From: Mucilaginibacter_A sp050954865
Lineage (GTDB): Bacteria > Bacteroidota > Bacteroidia > Sphingobacteriales > Sphingobacteriaceae
Direction of reading: 5' to 3'
DNA: 64,000 nucleotides
NCBI GenBank assembly: GCA_050954865.1
Contig: JBPBQN010000160.1
Location: forward strand, 9,266 to 73,265
Part shown: piece by piece, positions 24,693 to 32,994 of the stretch
Layout of the letters: the number at the start of each line of letters is the position of its first letter
How positions within the stretch are numbered: position 1 is the first letter of the stretch
Made by a program: the position numbers and the translations under genes
Notes under the pieces: generated by a model
What the model saw: the letters and a program-made list of their open reading frames with translations, nothing else
The model's database searches: none
What the model was told of the DNA's origin: nothing

Positions 24693-25256
24693 ATGAGCGA
24701 ACTCATTAAAACACAATTAAAAGATACCAAAGCTCAAATGGAACGCGCCATTGAGCATTTAGATAGCGAATTATTAAAAGTGCGTGCCGGAAAAGCATCT
24801 CCAGCAATGTTAGACGGCCTTTTTGTAGATTATTATGGAACAGCAACACCTTTAGCACAGGTTGGCAGCGTTAACTCGCCGGATGCGCGTACTTTGGTGA
24901 TCCAGCCCTGGGAAAAAGCATTGTTGGGTCCGATTGAAAAAGCGATTATCGAATCAAACCTCAGCTTAAATCCGCAAAACGATGGTCAGATTATTCGCAT
25001 CAACGTACCGCCATTAACTGAAGAACGCCGGAAAGACCTGGTAAAAAAAGCACACGCTGAAGCAGAAAATGGTAAAATTACCATCCGCAACATTCGGAAA
25101 GATGCCAACGAGAAAATCAAAAAGTTTAAAACGGAAGGCGTTTCGGAAGATGACATCAAAGTTGGCGAAGGCGATGTACAAAAGTTGACTGATAGCTACA
25201 TTATAAAAGTTGATCAGCTGGCCAGTGTGAAGGAAAAAGATATTATGACGGTGTAA
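24693..25256 (+). CDS. frr: ribosome recycling factor
   Basis: 187 residues, standard. Begins with a helix LKDTKAQMERAIEHLDSEL, has the RAGKASPAMLDGLFVDYYGT motif, LVIQPWEK and the C-terminal PPLTEERRKDLVKKAH and GKITIRNIRKDANEKIKK helices. With EF-G it splits terminated ribosomes. A TACTTTTG -7 box at 24666-24673 suggests its own promoter. A strong terminator lies 24 bases after the stop. Confidence 0.98.
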   Translation: MSELIKTQLKDTKAQMERAIEHLDSELLKVRAGKASPAMLDGLFVDYYGTATPLAQVGSVNSPDARTLVIQPWEKALLGPIEKAIIESNLSLNPQNDGQIIRINVPPLTEERRKDLVKKAHAEAENGKITIRNIRKDANEKIKKFKTEGVSEDDIKVGEGDVQKLTDSYIIKVDQLASVKEKDIMTV

Positions 25257-25279
25257 AAACTATTTTTAAATTACTTTAG

Positions 25280-25315
25280 AGAGGGAATATCCGCACGGCG
25301 ATTCCCTCTTTTTAT
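25280..25315 (+). terminator. rho-independent terminator after frr
   Basis: AGAGGGAAT / ATTCCCTCT stem with a 12-base loop and a T-rich tail, ending just before the ABC transporter ATG at 25324. Confidence 0.9.
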
Positions 25316-25323
25316 TTTATACT

Positions 25324-27078
25324 ATGAAGTTACTGATTACTTATTTGAAGGCGCATCGCGGCGTTGTTATGCTGGCACTGTTTTTAGCAGCTATAAATCA
25401 AGCGTTTTCGCTGCTTGATCCTTATATTACCGGCCGGATTGTAGATCGTTTTATTAATAAAGCTGGCGTGTTACAACGTCATGATTACATTTACGGCGTG
25501 TTGGGTTTGGTAGGATTAGCGGTTAGCGCGGCCATGGTTTCGCGCATTGCCAAAAATTTTCAGGATTATTATACCAATATTATCACCCAGAAAGTTGGCG
25601 CACGCATGTATGCTGATGGTTTGGAACATTCGTTGAAATTGCCTTATCAGGTTTTTGAAGATCAGCGAAGCGGAGAAACGCTGGGCATTTTGCAAAAAGT
25701 ACGCCTCGATACTGAAAAGTTTATTACTTCTTTTATCAGTGTTTTGTTTGTGAGCCTGATTGGGATGATTTTCGTGATCGTTTATTCGCTCAGCGTAAGT
25801 TATAAAGTAACGCTGATTTACTTCGCCGCCATCCCGATTATCACCTTTGTGAGCATGTTTTTGAGCCGGAAAATCAAAACGATTCAGAAAAAAATCGTTT
25901 CGCAAACTACGGCACTGGCTGGTTCTACTACAGAATCATTGCGGAATATCGAACTGATTAAGAGTTTAGGTTTGGCTGGGCAAGAAATCAAACGCCTGAA
26001 CAAAACCACGTATCAAATCCTCGACCTCGAACTAAAAAAGGTAAAATACGTGCGCAGCATGAGTTTTGCGCAAGGCACAACCGTCAACTTTGTGCGCAGC
26101 GGTATGCTGATCGTTTTGCTGATTTTGATATTTGAAAAAACGATTTCAGCCGGACAATATTTCACGTTTTTGTTTTACTCTTTTTTCCTGTTTAATCCTT
26201 TGCAGGAACTGGGCAACGTTATTTTATCGTGGCGGGAATCAGAAGTTTCGCTAAATAACTTCAAACAGATTTTAAGTACCGAAATTGATGTAAAACCAGA
26301 AAATCCGGTTCATCTGCCAAAAATTAACACTTTAACTTTTGACGAAGTAAGTTTTAAACACCTCACCGGAAAGCGAAACGCGATCAGCAATATTGCTTTT
26401 AGCGTTCAAAATGGAGAAACGATTGCTTTTGTTGGTCCTTCCGGTTCCGGGAAAACCACGCTGGTAAAAATGCTGGTTGGTTTGTATCAACCGTTGAATG
26501 GAAAAGTGCTTTACAACAACATCAGCAGCAAGGAAATCGATCTGGATCAGCTGCGCGAAAAAATCGGTTTTGTAACACAGGATACACAATTATTCTCTGG
26601 AACAATCCGCGAAAATCTGCTTTTTGTTCAGCCTAAAGCAACAGATGAAGAATGTTTATCGGCCATGAAACGGGCAGCTTGCTACAATTTACTGGCGCGT
26701 GCAGAAAACGGTTTGGATACGGTAATTGGTGAAGGCGGCGTGAAGGTTTCGGGCGGAGAAAAACAGCGTTTATCCATTGCCAGAGCATTGTTGCGCAAGC
26801 CTGATTTGCTGGTTTTTGATGAAGCTACATCTTCCTTAGATTCAATTACGGAAGAAGAAATCTCCAAAACAATCCGCGATGTTTCTGAGCAGGAAAACCA
26901 TATTACAATTTTGATTGCGCATCGTTTATCAACTATTTTACATGCTGACCGGATTTATGTTTTGGAAAAAGGTCAGATTATTGAATCTGGAAAACATACA
27001 GAATTACTGGATTTGAAAGGTTTATATTATGCCATGTGGCGCCAGCAAATCGGCGAAAGAACGGAAGCGGAAGTGTAG
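25324..27078 (+). CDS. ABC exporter, fused permease and ATPase
   Basis: 584 residues. The N-terminal half (about 1-310) has six predicted membrane segments of the type I exporter fold, the C-terminal half an ATPase with Walker A GPSGSGKTT, Q-loop GFVTQDTQLFSG, signature VSGGEKQRLSIARALL, Walker B LLVFDEATSSLD and the H-loop IAHRLS. It would work as a homodimer exporting lipids, peptides or drugs; no substrate clue is visible. It starts 9 bases after the frr terminator and is followed by 384 bases of repeats, so it stands alone. Confidence 0.93.
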   Translation: MKLLITYLKAHRGVVMLALFLAAINQAFSLLDPYITGRIVDRFINKAGVLQRHDYIYGVLGLVGLAVSAAMVSRIAKNFQDYYTNIITQKVGARMYADGLEHSLKLPYQVFEDQRSGETLGILQKVRLDTEKFITSFISVLFVSLIGMIFVIVYSLSVSYKVTLIYFAAIPIITFVSMFLSRKIKTIQKKIVSQTTALAGSTTESLRNIELIKSLGLAGQEIKRLNKTTYQILDLELKKVKYVRSMSFAQGTTVNFVRSGMLIVLLILIFEKTISAGQYFTFLFYSFFLFNPLQELGNVILSWRESEVSLNNFKQILSTEIDVKPENPVHLPKINTLTFDEVSFKHLTGKRNAISNIAFSVQNGETIAFVGPSGSGKTTLVKMLVGLYQPLNGKVLYNNISSKEIDLDQLREKIGFVTQDTQLFSGTIRENLLFVQPKATDEECLSAMKRAACYNLLARAENGLDTVIGEGGVKVSGGEKQRLSIARALLRKPDLLVFDEATSSLDSITEEEISKTIRDVSEQENHITILIAHRLSTILHADRIYVLEKGQIIESGKHTELLDLKGLYYAMWRQQIGERTEAEV

Positions 27079-27096
27079 ACTGTTATTGACAAATTT

Positions 27097-27178
27097 TGTC
27101 ATCCTGAACTTGTTTCAGAATCTCTCGTGAAAAGCAGTAACCTTGCTTGTGAACTGCCAAAACAAGTTCGGCCTGACA
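27097..27178. repeat. inverted repeat with GTCATCCTGAACTTG arms
   Basis: Left arm TGTCATCCTGAACTTGTT, right arm AACAAGTTCGGCCTGACA, loop about 45 bases. Similar elements are widespread after Bacteroidota genes and may help end transcription. Confidence 0.7.
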
Positions 27179-27183
27179 AACGC

Positions 27184-27231
27184 AAATGCTTCTTTTATCG
27201 CCCTAAATTTAGGCTGATAAAAGAAGCATTT
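27184..27231. repeat. near-perfect palindrome of two full type-B motifs
   Basis: Two full copies (cores 27186-27197 minus and 27218-27229 plus) meet head to head through their 5' arms; the 24-base arms differ at one position. This is the most symmetrical copy in the window. Confidence 0.85.
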
Positions 27232-27271
27232 GTGTTTGAATAAGCTTTATTTTTTGGGTTGAAGTAACAGC

Positions 27272-27283
27272 ATACTTCTTTTA
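27272..27283 (-). repeat. type-B dispersed motif
   Basis: Exact copy read on minus, 43 bases from the palindrome. Confidence 0.65.
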
Positions 27284-27350
27284 TCAGCATAAAATCAATC
27301 TACTCTAAACTTATACTATCTTCTGTTTGTCTCCAATATTTAAGGCATTT

Positions 27351-27438
27351 TGTCATTTCGACCGAAGGGGAGAAATCTTAATCAAAGCGTTTGATCAATA
27401 GGATTTGAATAGGAGTCCTCCCTTTGGTCGAAATGACA
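27351..27438. repeat. REP-like inverted repeat (GTCATTTCGACC family)
   Basis: Arms GTCATTTCGACCGAAGGGGA and CCTTTGGTCGAAATGACA around a loop of about 40 bases, just after the MFS gene stop. Clean second copy of the family seen at 14277. Confidence 0.8.
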
Positions 27439-27462
27439 AAAAATTAAAGTTTCAAACTAAGT

Positions 27463-28752
27463 TTATGCTTTTGCTATTTCCGGCGCATTGATTTCATCCA
27501 AACGCATTGGCACTAATTTTTTGGTTTTGAGGAAGGTTGTCAATACTACAACCAGCGTCATCGTTCCGCCAAAAATTACGGAAGTTACGGTTCCCATCAA
27601 TCGTGCGGTAACACCAGATTCAAAGGCTCCAATTTCGTTGGAAGAACCGATAAACATGGAATTTACAGCAGAGACCCGGCCGCGCATTTGATCTGGCGTG
27701 AGTAATTGCATGATGGTAGAACGGATTAAAACGCTGATACTATCAAACGCACCTAAAGTAAACAAGAAGAAAAGCGACAGGTAAAAGTTTTTGGATAATC
27801 CGAAGCAAATAATCGAAATGCCAAAACCAATTACGGCAATCAGCAGGTTTCTCCAGGGTTTTCCCATGGGCGAAAAACGCGTCATGGCCAGCATCGTTAA
27901 AACTGCTCCAACGGAATCGGCAGCGCGCATCAACCCAAAACCTTCTGCGCCTACTTTTAAAATATCGTTGGCAAAAATCGGCAATAAAGCAACGGCTCCG
28001 CCAAAAAATACGGAGAATAAATCCAGACTCAAAGCTCCTAAAAGCATCCGGTTTCCAAATACAAAGCTGATACCTTCGGATAGACTTTTGTAAATGCTTT
28101 CTTTCGGTACAAATTCGGCTTCGTGTTTATTTAAAGTGATGATCGCAATGATGGCAGTTGTAATAAAAACGACTACCAGCGTAAACGTGACTGAAATTCC
28201 CAGCCGATCAAAAATTAAACCGCCGGCCAGCGGACCCAAAACCGAAGCGGTTTGATAAGCAGAACTGTTCCAAGTAGATGAATTTGGGTACAATTCGCGC
28301 GGGATTATTCTCGTCATGACAGAAAAAGCAGTTGGTCCGTAAAAACCACGCGCCAAGCCGATGAAAAATATCATTACATAAAGTACAACTACAATATGGC
28401 TGCTGCTTAAATATTGAGTTGTGGCCGGTAAAGTAACCAGCAACATAACGGTTGAACAAATCCACATTACCGAAAAAATGAGTAACAACAAGCTCTTTTT
28501 TTCTGATTTATCGGCTACGTAACCTCCGTACAAAGCGATTCCGATGGAAGGAATAGCTTCAGTTAAACCAATCATACCTAAAGCTAAAGCACTGTGTGTA
28601 AGCTGGTAAATGTGATAGCCAATAATTACGGCCTGCATCTGATAAGCAAATGTGAGGAAAAAACGCATGGCCAGATAAGACCGGAACTCCTTGAAACGGA
28701 GTGATGCAAATGGATCAGTTTTTTTTATAGGTTGAGGATCTTCGTCGGACAC
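27463..28752 (-). CDS. MFS transporter
   Basis: 429 residues with about 12 hydrophobic segments. The N-terminal FKEFRSYLAMRFFLTFAYQMQAV, the motif-A-like GGYVADKSEKKSLLL loop after helix 2, and the ARGFYGPTAFSVMTRI segment place it in the MFS_3/enterobactin-exporter-like group. Substrate unknown. The start is GTG at 28752; there is no ATG nearby in frame. It follows the M28 peptidase gene by 54 bases, with a type-B motif in the gap, so co-transcription is possible. Confidence 0.9.
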   Translation of the reverse strand: MSDEDPQPIKKTDPFASLRFKEFRSYLAMRFFLTFAYQMQAVIIGYHIYQLTHSALALGMIGLTEAIPSIGIALYGGYVADKSEKKSLLLLIFSVMWICSTVMLLVTLPATTQYLSSSHIVVVLYVMIFFIGLARGFYGPTAFSVMTRIIPRELYPNSSTWNSSAYQTASVLGPLAGGLIFDRLGISVTFTLVVVFITTAIIAIITLNKHEAEFVPKESIYKSLSEGISFVFGNRMLLGALSLDLFSVFFGGAVALLPIFANDILKVGAEGFGLMRAADSVGAVLTMLAMTRFSPMGKPWRNLLIAVIGFGISIICFGLSKNFYLSLFFLFTLGAFDSISVLIRSTIMQLLTPDQMRGRVSAVNSMFIGSSNEIGAFESGVTARLMGTVTSVIFGGTMTLVVVLTTFLKTKKLVPMRLDEINAPEIAKA

Positions 28753-28772
28753 GGATACTAAATTTTATATGC

Positions 28773-28784
28773 TAAAAGAAGCAT
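28773..28784 (+). repeat. type-B dispersed motif
   Basis: Exact TAAAAGAAGCAT in the 54-base gap between the M28 peptidase and MFS genes. Confidence 0.6.
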
Positions 28785-28806
28785 GATCTTTTGTGAATTG
28801 TTTTGA

Positions 28807-30192
28807 TTAAAATGATAAGCCATGCTGATCAATCAGGTAAATTAAGGAAGCTATGGATGCTGCACCAAGTTCCAGTTCGCGTTTGTTAACGTTTTCAAAA
28901 ACATCTTTTGCAGTATGGTGCAAATCAAAATAACGCTGCGAATCCGGGCGGAAACCAATTAAAGTGATGTTTGGAACAGTTGCTTTTAAAGGTTCGATAT
29001 CAGTTCCGGCACCGCCTTTTACCAAACGGTCAACTTCATAAGGTTCCAGTAAAGATTTCCAATTTTTGTTAATTCCTGATAAGAATGCTGGTTTTACATC
29101 ACTAAAAGAAAAGCCGCGCGGCGTAAATCCGCCTTCATCTGATTCGATAGCGGCTATATGTTTTTCGTTACTTTTTTGGGCGAGTTCTGCGTATTTCAAG
29201 CCGCCTTTGTGTCCGTTTTCTTCATTCATAAACATTACGGCACGTATAGAATGTTTGGGTCGATAATTTAAAGCTTTAAAAATCCGCAATACTTCTACTG
29301 ATTGCATTACGCCGGTTCCGTCATCGTGCGCACCTTCCGCCAAATCCCAAGAATCTAAATGGCCGCCAATGGTAATAAATTCATTCGGGTTTTCGGTTCC
29401 TTTTAATTCGCCTACCACATTATAAGATTTCACATCCGGCAATGTTTCACAATTTTGCTTGAGATAGAATTGTACATTTTTTTGCTGCTTCAAAATTGCA
29501 CTCAGCTGATTTGCTCCTTTGGTGGAGATGGCTGCTGCCGGAATTTTATTTCCACCTTCATCATATTGTGTGGCACCAGTATGCGGATAATCATCCAGAA
29601 TTTCCGTCATCGAACGCACAATTACGCCAACTGCGCCATATTTAGCCGCTTCTGCCGGACCGCGAAAACGCTGATCGCTTGCTGTGCCGTAAGCAGCACC
29701 GGTTTCAATAAAACGCGGATCAAACGGACGATTATAGAAAACGATTTTGCCCTTGATAGCAGATTCGCCCAAAGTTTTCAATTCTTGCAAACTTTGTACT
29801 TCAATTACGCTGGCTGTTAAACCATTTTTTGCCGTACCGATTGATCCGCCCAAAGCCACAACCGGAACCGAAACTTGCTGATTGCCTGACACTATTTTTG
29901 CCTGCTCTTTTTCACCCCGAACCCAATGCGGAACCATAACTTCCTGCAAAAACACACGATCAAAACCGTATTGTTCCATCAGCTTTTTTGTCCAGTCCAC
30001 TGCTTTTTGTGCATTGGCGGAACCGCTTAAACGCGGACCGATTTTTTTGCACAAATATTCTAGGTTTTGGTACGGCTTTCCGTTCACCAAAGCTTCATCA
30101 TAAATTTTTCTTAGATATAAAGAATCGTTATTTTGAGCGGAAACAGCTAAAGAACTGCACAATAAAACAGAGAGTAAAAATTTCAACTTCAT
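28807..30192 (-). CDS. M28 family metallopeptidase, exported
   Basis: 461 residues from the ATG at 30192; an in-frame ATG 27 bases earlier would put extra residues before a clear signal peptide (MKLKFLLSVLLCSSLAVSAQN) and is rejected. A PA-like insert (about 120-240) precedes the catalytic part. Di-zinc ligands are visible: GGHLDSWDLAEGAHDDGTG (His, Asp), NEENGHKGG (Glu-Glu), ESDEGG (Asp) and DLHHTAKD (His). Likely an aminopeptidase or carboxypeptidase of the periplasm. It lies between recG and the MFS gene on the same strand. Confidence 0.92.
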   Translation of the reverse strand: MKLKFLLSVLLCSSLAVSAQNNDSLYLRKIYDEALVNGKPYQNLEYLCKKIGPRLSGSANAQKAVDWTKKLMEQYGFDRVFLQEVMVPHWVRGEKEQAKIVSGNQQVSVPVVALGGSIGTAKNGLTASVIEVQSLQELKTLGESAIKGKIVFYNRPFDPRFIETGAAYGTASDQRFRGPAEAAKYGAVGVIVRSMTEILDDYPHTGATQYDEGGNKIPAAAISTKGANQLSAILKQQKNVQFYLKQNCETLPDVKSYNVVGELKGTENPNEFITIGGHLDSWDLAEGAHDDGTGVMQSVEVLRIFKALNYRPKHSIRAVMFMNEENGHKGGLKYAELAQKSNEKHIAAIESDEGGFTPRGFSFSDVKPAFLSGINKNWKSLLEPYEVDRLVKGGAGTDIEPLKATVPNITLIGFRPDSQRYFDLHHTAKDVFENVNKRELELGAASIASLIYLIDQHGLSF

Positions 30193-30243
30193 AAAAAGAG
30201 CTTTAACAGCAAAGTACAAATTTATCAGGTTTTTTGCAATACA

Positions 30244-32349
30244 TCAGGAGATTTTATTCCAACTTAAACCTTCATCTTTTTGCTGGAAATGCTGGTTTAA
30301 GATTAGATTTTCCGGCAGTTCCAGCTGCGGATCAGTTTTAAAAATCTGCTCCACCTCAATTCGCGCTAATTGCAGCACAGCCTGATCTTCGGTTAAACTG
30401 GCAATTTTTAAATCCAGCACGCCACTTTGCTGCTTTCCTTCAATATTTCCCGGTCCGCGCAGCTGCAAATCTATTTCAGAAATCTGGAAACCATCGTTAG
30501 TTTGCACCATCGTATCCAGCCGAATTTTACCTTCTTTAGATAATTTCTGGCTGCTCATTAAAATACAAAAAGACTGCTCCGCTCCTCGCCCAACGCGGCC
30601 GCGCAACTGGTGCAATTGCGAAAGTCCGAAACGTTCTGCATTTTCAATAATCATCACCGAAGCGTTTGGCACATTTACGCCAACTTCAATTACTGTTGTG
30701 GCCACCATAATTTGCGTTTCGGCTTTGATAAAACGCTCCATTTCAAAAGCTTTATCGGCAGCAGAAAGTTGTCCGTGAACGATGCTGATCCGATAATCTG
30801 GTAACGGGAACTCTCTCGACATCACTTCTACTCCATCGTTCAAATTTTTGAGATCCAGCTTTTCGCTTTCCTTGATCAGTGGATAAACAATGTAAACCTG
30901 CCGGCCTTTGGCAATTTCTTCTTTCATAAAACCGAACATGCGCAGGCGGCTGTTCTCATAAAAATGTTTTGTCTCGATGGGTTTTCGTCCGGCAGGCAAT
31001 TCATCGATTACAGAAACATCCAGATCGCCGTACAAAGTCATGGCCAGCGTGCGCGGAATTGGCGTGGCCGTCATCACCAGAATATGCGGCGGAATGCTGT
31101 TTTTACGCCATAATTTTGCGCGTTGCTCTACACCAAAACGATGCTGCTCATCAATCACCACAAAACCTAAATTTTTAAACTGAACTTTATCTTCAATCAA
31201 AGCGTGCGTTCCGATCAGGATTTGCAGTTTGCCGCTTTCCAAATCAGCATGAATTACGTTACGAACTTTTTTAGAAGTTGAACCGGTTAGCAAAGCAACT
31301 TGCACAAACTCATCACCCAAAAGCTGTTTTACAGATTGAAAATGCTGGTTGGCCAAAATTTCTGTTGGAGCCATCATGCAGGTTTGAAAACCGTTATCAA
31401 TCGCCAACAAAATACTCATTAACGCTACAACCGTTTTGCCACTGCCCACATCGCCTTGCAATAAACGGTTCATTTGGATACCTTTTTGCGTATCCAGCCG
31501 GATTTCTTTTACTGTTCTTTTTTGGGCGGAAGTGAGTGGAAATGGCAATTTTTTGTTGTAAAACTCGTTGAAATAAGCGCCGACTTTACCAAAAGTATTT
31601 CCTTTAAACTTGTGCTCGCGGAACAGTTTATTTTTGAGTAATTTAAGTTGAAGGAAAAAAAACTCTTCAAACTTTAAACGCTTGGATGCTTCTTTTAGCT
31701 GCTCAAAATTATCCGGAAAATGAATTTGCTGGTAAGCTTTAGTCCGATTGATTAAATGATGTTTTGCAAGCAAATTTTCCGGCAGATTTTCAGTAATCAT
31801 ACGGCCGTATTGTTCCAGCAAAGCCAAAACTAACTTTTGGATTCCTTTAGAATCGAGCAAAAACTTTTTTAATTTTTCGGTGGAAGTATAAGCAGGCTGC
31901 AAAGCTAGACTTCCTTTATTTTGTGCCGGATTAGGACTGTAAGGTTCAGTTTCCGGATGCACAATTTGTGGTTTATTGTTGAAAATGCCAGGTTTTCCAA
32001 AAAAAACATAAACTTTTCCAACAATCAGGCTTTGTTCAATACGTGTAATGCCTTGAAACCAGACAAGTTCTATCGGACCGGTTTCGTCTTGTGCAACGGC
32101 AACCAAACGTTTGGCGGCTTTTTCGCCAACAACTTCCTTATGCGTTAACCGCGCCAAAACCTGCACATAAGGTAAATCTGACGATACTTCTTTTACCTTA
32201 TAAAAACGGGTGCGATCAATGTATTTATAGGGAAAATGCTGCAACAAATCGCCGTAAGTGGCAATGCCGATTTCTTTTTTCAAAGCATCGGCCCTGACTG
32301 TGCCCACACCTTTTAAATACTCAATTGGCGTTTGAAAAAATTCGTCCAA
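30244..32349 (-). CDS. recG: ATP-dependent DNA helicase RecG
   Basis: 701 residues, normal length. It remodels stalled forks and Holliday junctions. The N-terminal wedge/OB domain precedes helicase motifs: Walker A GDVGSGKTVVAL, TEILANQH, DEQH box VIDEQHRFG, MTATPIPRTLA, ATTVIEVGVNVPNAS and QLRGRVGRG. The start must be TTG at 32349: an in-frame stop lies five codons upstream and no ATG occurs before the conserved IEYLKGVG. A type-A motif separates it from ridA, 57 bases upstream. Confidence 0.97.
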   Translation of the reverse strand: MDEFFQTPIEYLKGVGTVRADALKKEIGIATYGDLLQHFPYKYIDRTRFYKVKEVSSDLPYVQVLARLTHKEVVGEKAAKRLVAVAQDETGPIELVWFQGITRIEQSLIVGKVYVFFGKPGIFNNKPQIVHPETEPYSPNPAQNKGSLALQPAYTSTEKLKKFLLDSKGIQKLVLALLEQYGRMITENLPENLLAKHHLINRTKAYQQIHFPDNFEQLKEASKRLKFEEFFFLQLKLLKNKLFREHKFKGNTFGKVGAYFNEFYNKKLPFPLTSAQKRTVKEIRLDTQKGIQMNRLLQGDVGSGKTVVALMSILLAIDNGFQTCMMAPTEILANQHFQSVKQLLGDEFVQVALLTGSTSKKVRNVIHADLESGKLQILIGTHALIEDKVQFKNLGFVVIDEQHRFGVEQRAKLWRKNSIPPHILVMTATPIPRTLAMTLYGDLDVSVIDELPAGRKPIETKHFYENSRLRMFGFMKEEIAKGRQVYIVYPLIKESEKLDLKNLNDGVEVMSREFPLPDYRISIVHGQLSAADKAFEMERFIKAETQIMVATTVIEVGVNVPNASVMIIENAERFGLSQLHQLRGRVGRGAEQSFCILMSSQKLSKEGKIRLDTMVQTNDGFQISEIDLQLRGPGNIEGKQQSGVLDLKIASLTEDQAVLQLARIEVEQIFKTDPQLELPENLILNQHFQQKDEGLSWNKIS

Positions 32350-32387
32350 ATAAAAATCAGTTTAAAACGAGCTTGAATTTATACCGG

Positions 32388-32399
32388 TAAAAACAGTAT
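32388..32399 (+). repeat. type-A dispersed motif with full 5' arm
   Basis: Exact TAAAAACAGTAT preceded by GAATTTATACCGG, in the gap between ridA and recG. Confidence 0.7.
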
Positions 32400-32406
32400 G
32401 TATAAA

Positions 32407-32787
32407 TTATGATTTAATTGCAATTGCAGAGATTTCCACATTTACGTTTTTAGGCAAAACAGAAACTTCCACGGTTTCTCTGGCCGGAAAATCTTTGCTG
32501 AAGTAAGAACCATAAATCTCGTTTACCAAAGCAAAATTATTCATGTCTGATAAAAAAATAGTGGTTTTTACAATATGATTAAATGTTAATCCGGCTTCCG
32601 TTAAAATCGCTTTTAAGTTTTTTAAAACGGTATGCGTTTCATTAGTAATATCGTCTGTGTTGAGGTTTCCGGTTGCCGCGTCTATGGCAATTTGTCCGGA
32701 AATAAACAGGAATCCACCTGCGGCAACAGCTTGATTATATGGGCCAATTGGTTGCGGTGCTTCTTTTGTGTTGATAATTTCTTTCAT
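32407..32787 (-). CDS. ridA: RidA family enamine/imine deaminase
   Basis: 126 residues, a trimer-forming YjgF/YER057c fold. Substrate-pocket residues are visible: PIGPYNQAV near the N-terminus, FISGQIAID, and RETVEVSVLP with the Arg that binds carboxylates, followed by NVEISAIA. RidA proteins destroy reactive 2-aminoacrylate-type enamines made by PLP enzymes. Its ATG overlaps the stop of the small upstream DUF6728 gene (ATGA), so it is translated with it from the promoter at 32932-32939. Confidence 0.95.
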   Translation of the reverse strand: MKEIINTKEAPQPIGPYNQAVAAGGFLFISGQIAIDAATGNLNTDDITNETHTVLKNLKAILTEAGLTFNHIVKTTIFLSDMNNFALVNEIYGSYFSKDFPARETVEVSVLPKNVNVEISAIAIKS

Positions 32788-32927
32788 CGTTTTAGTATAA
32801 ACCAGTCAATTAATTTCCAGATAATTCCCAGCAAAAAAATCACAATTGCGGTTTTATTGATGAAATGCATCGCCCGGATGTTGAAATTATCAGGCTGGCT
32901 TTTATCTTTTTTTCTGAAAAAGTACAT
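32784..32927 (-). CDS. DUF6728 family small membrane protein
   Basis: 47 residues: a basic N-terminus MYFFRKKDKSQPDNFNIR, then HFINKTAIVIFLLGIIWKLI, one transmembrane helix with an N-in orientation expected from the positive charges. The YFFRKKD start and single helix match the small DUF6728 proteins of Bacteroidota, function unknown. The gene overlaps ridA by the sequence ATGA. A TATATTTG box ends four bases before the ATG, so the transcript may be leaderless. Confidence 0.75.
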   Translation of the reverse strand: MYFFRKKDKSQPDNFNIRAMHFINKTAIVIFLLGIIWKLIDWFILKR

Positions 32928-32931
32928 GGTG

Positions 32932-32939
32932 CAAATATA
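32932..32939 (-). promoter_or_regulatory. DUF6728-ridA -7 box against the start codon
   Basis: Exact TATATTTG on minus, four bases before the ATG. As at yicC, use of this box implies transcription starting at or beside the start codon. Confidence 0.5.
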
Positions 32940-32972
32940 AAAAAAGGGGTTCAGAAAAAATCTGAACCCCTT
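32936..32972 (-). terminator. rho-independent terminator of the OmpA-like gene
   Basis: Perfect 12-base stem AAGGGGTTCAGA / TCTGAACCCCTT with a T run on the minus strand. Its tail overlaps the -7 box of the next operon. Confidence 0.9.
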
Positions 32973-32994
32973 ATATATGAATTACTTTTATTAA

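Larger units (their letters stand above)
27079..27462. other. gene-free 384-base region made of three repeat families
   Basis: Between convergent ABC and MFS genes. Contains an inverted repeat with TGTCATCCTGAACTTG arms, a near-perfect palindrome of the type-B motif, a further type-B copy and a REP-like inverted repeat. No gene or RNA recognised. Confidence 0.85.
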
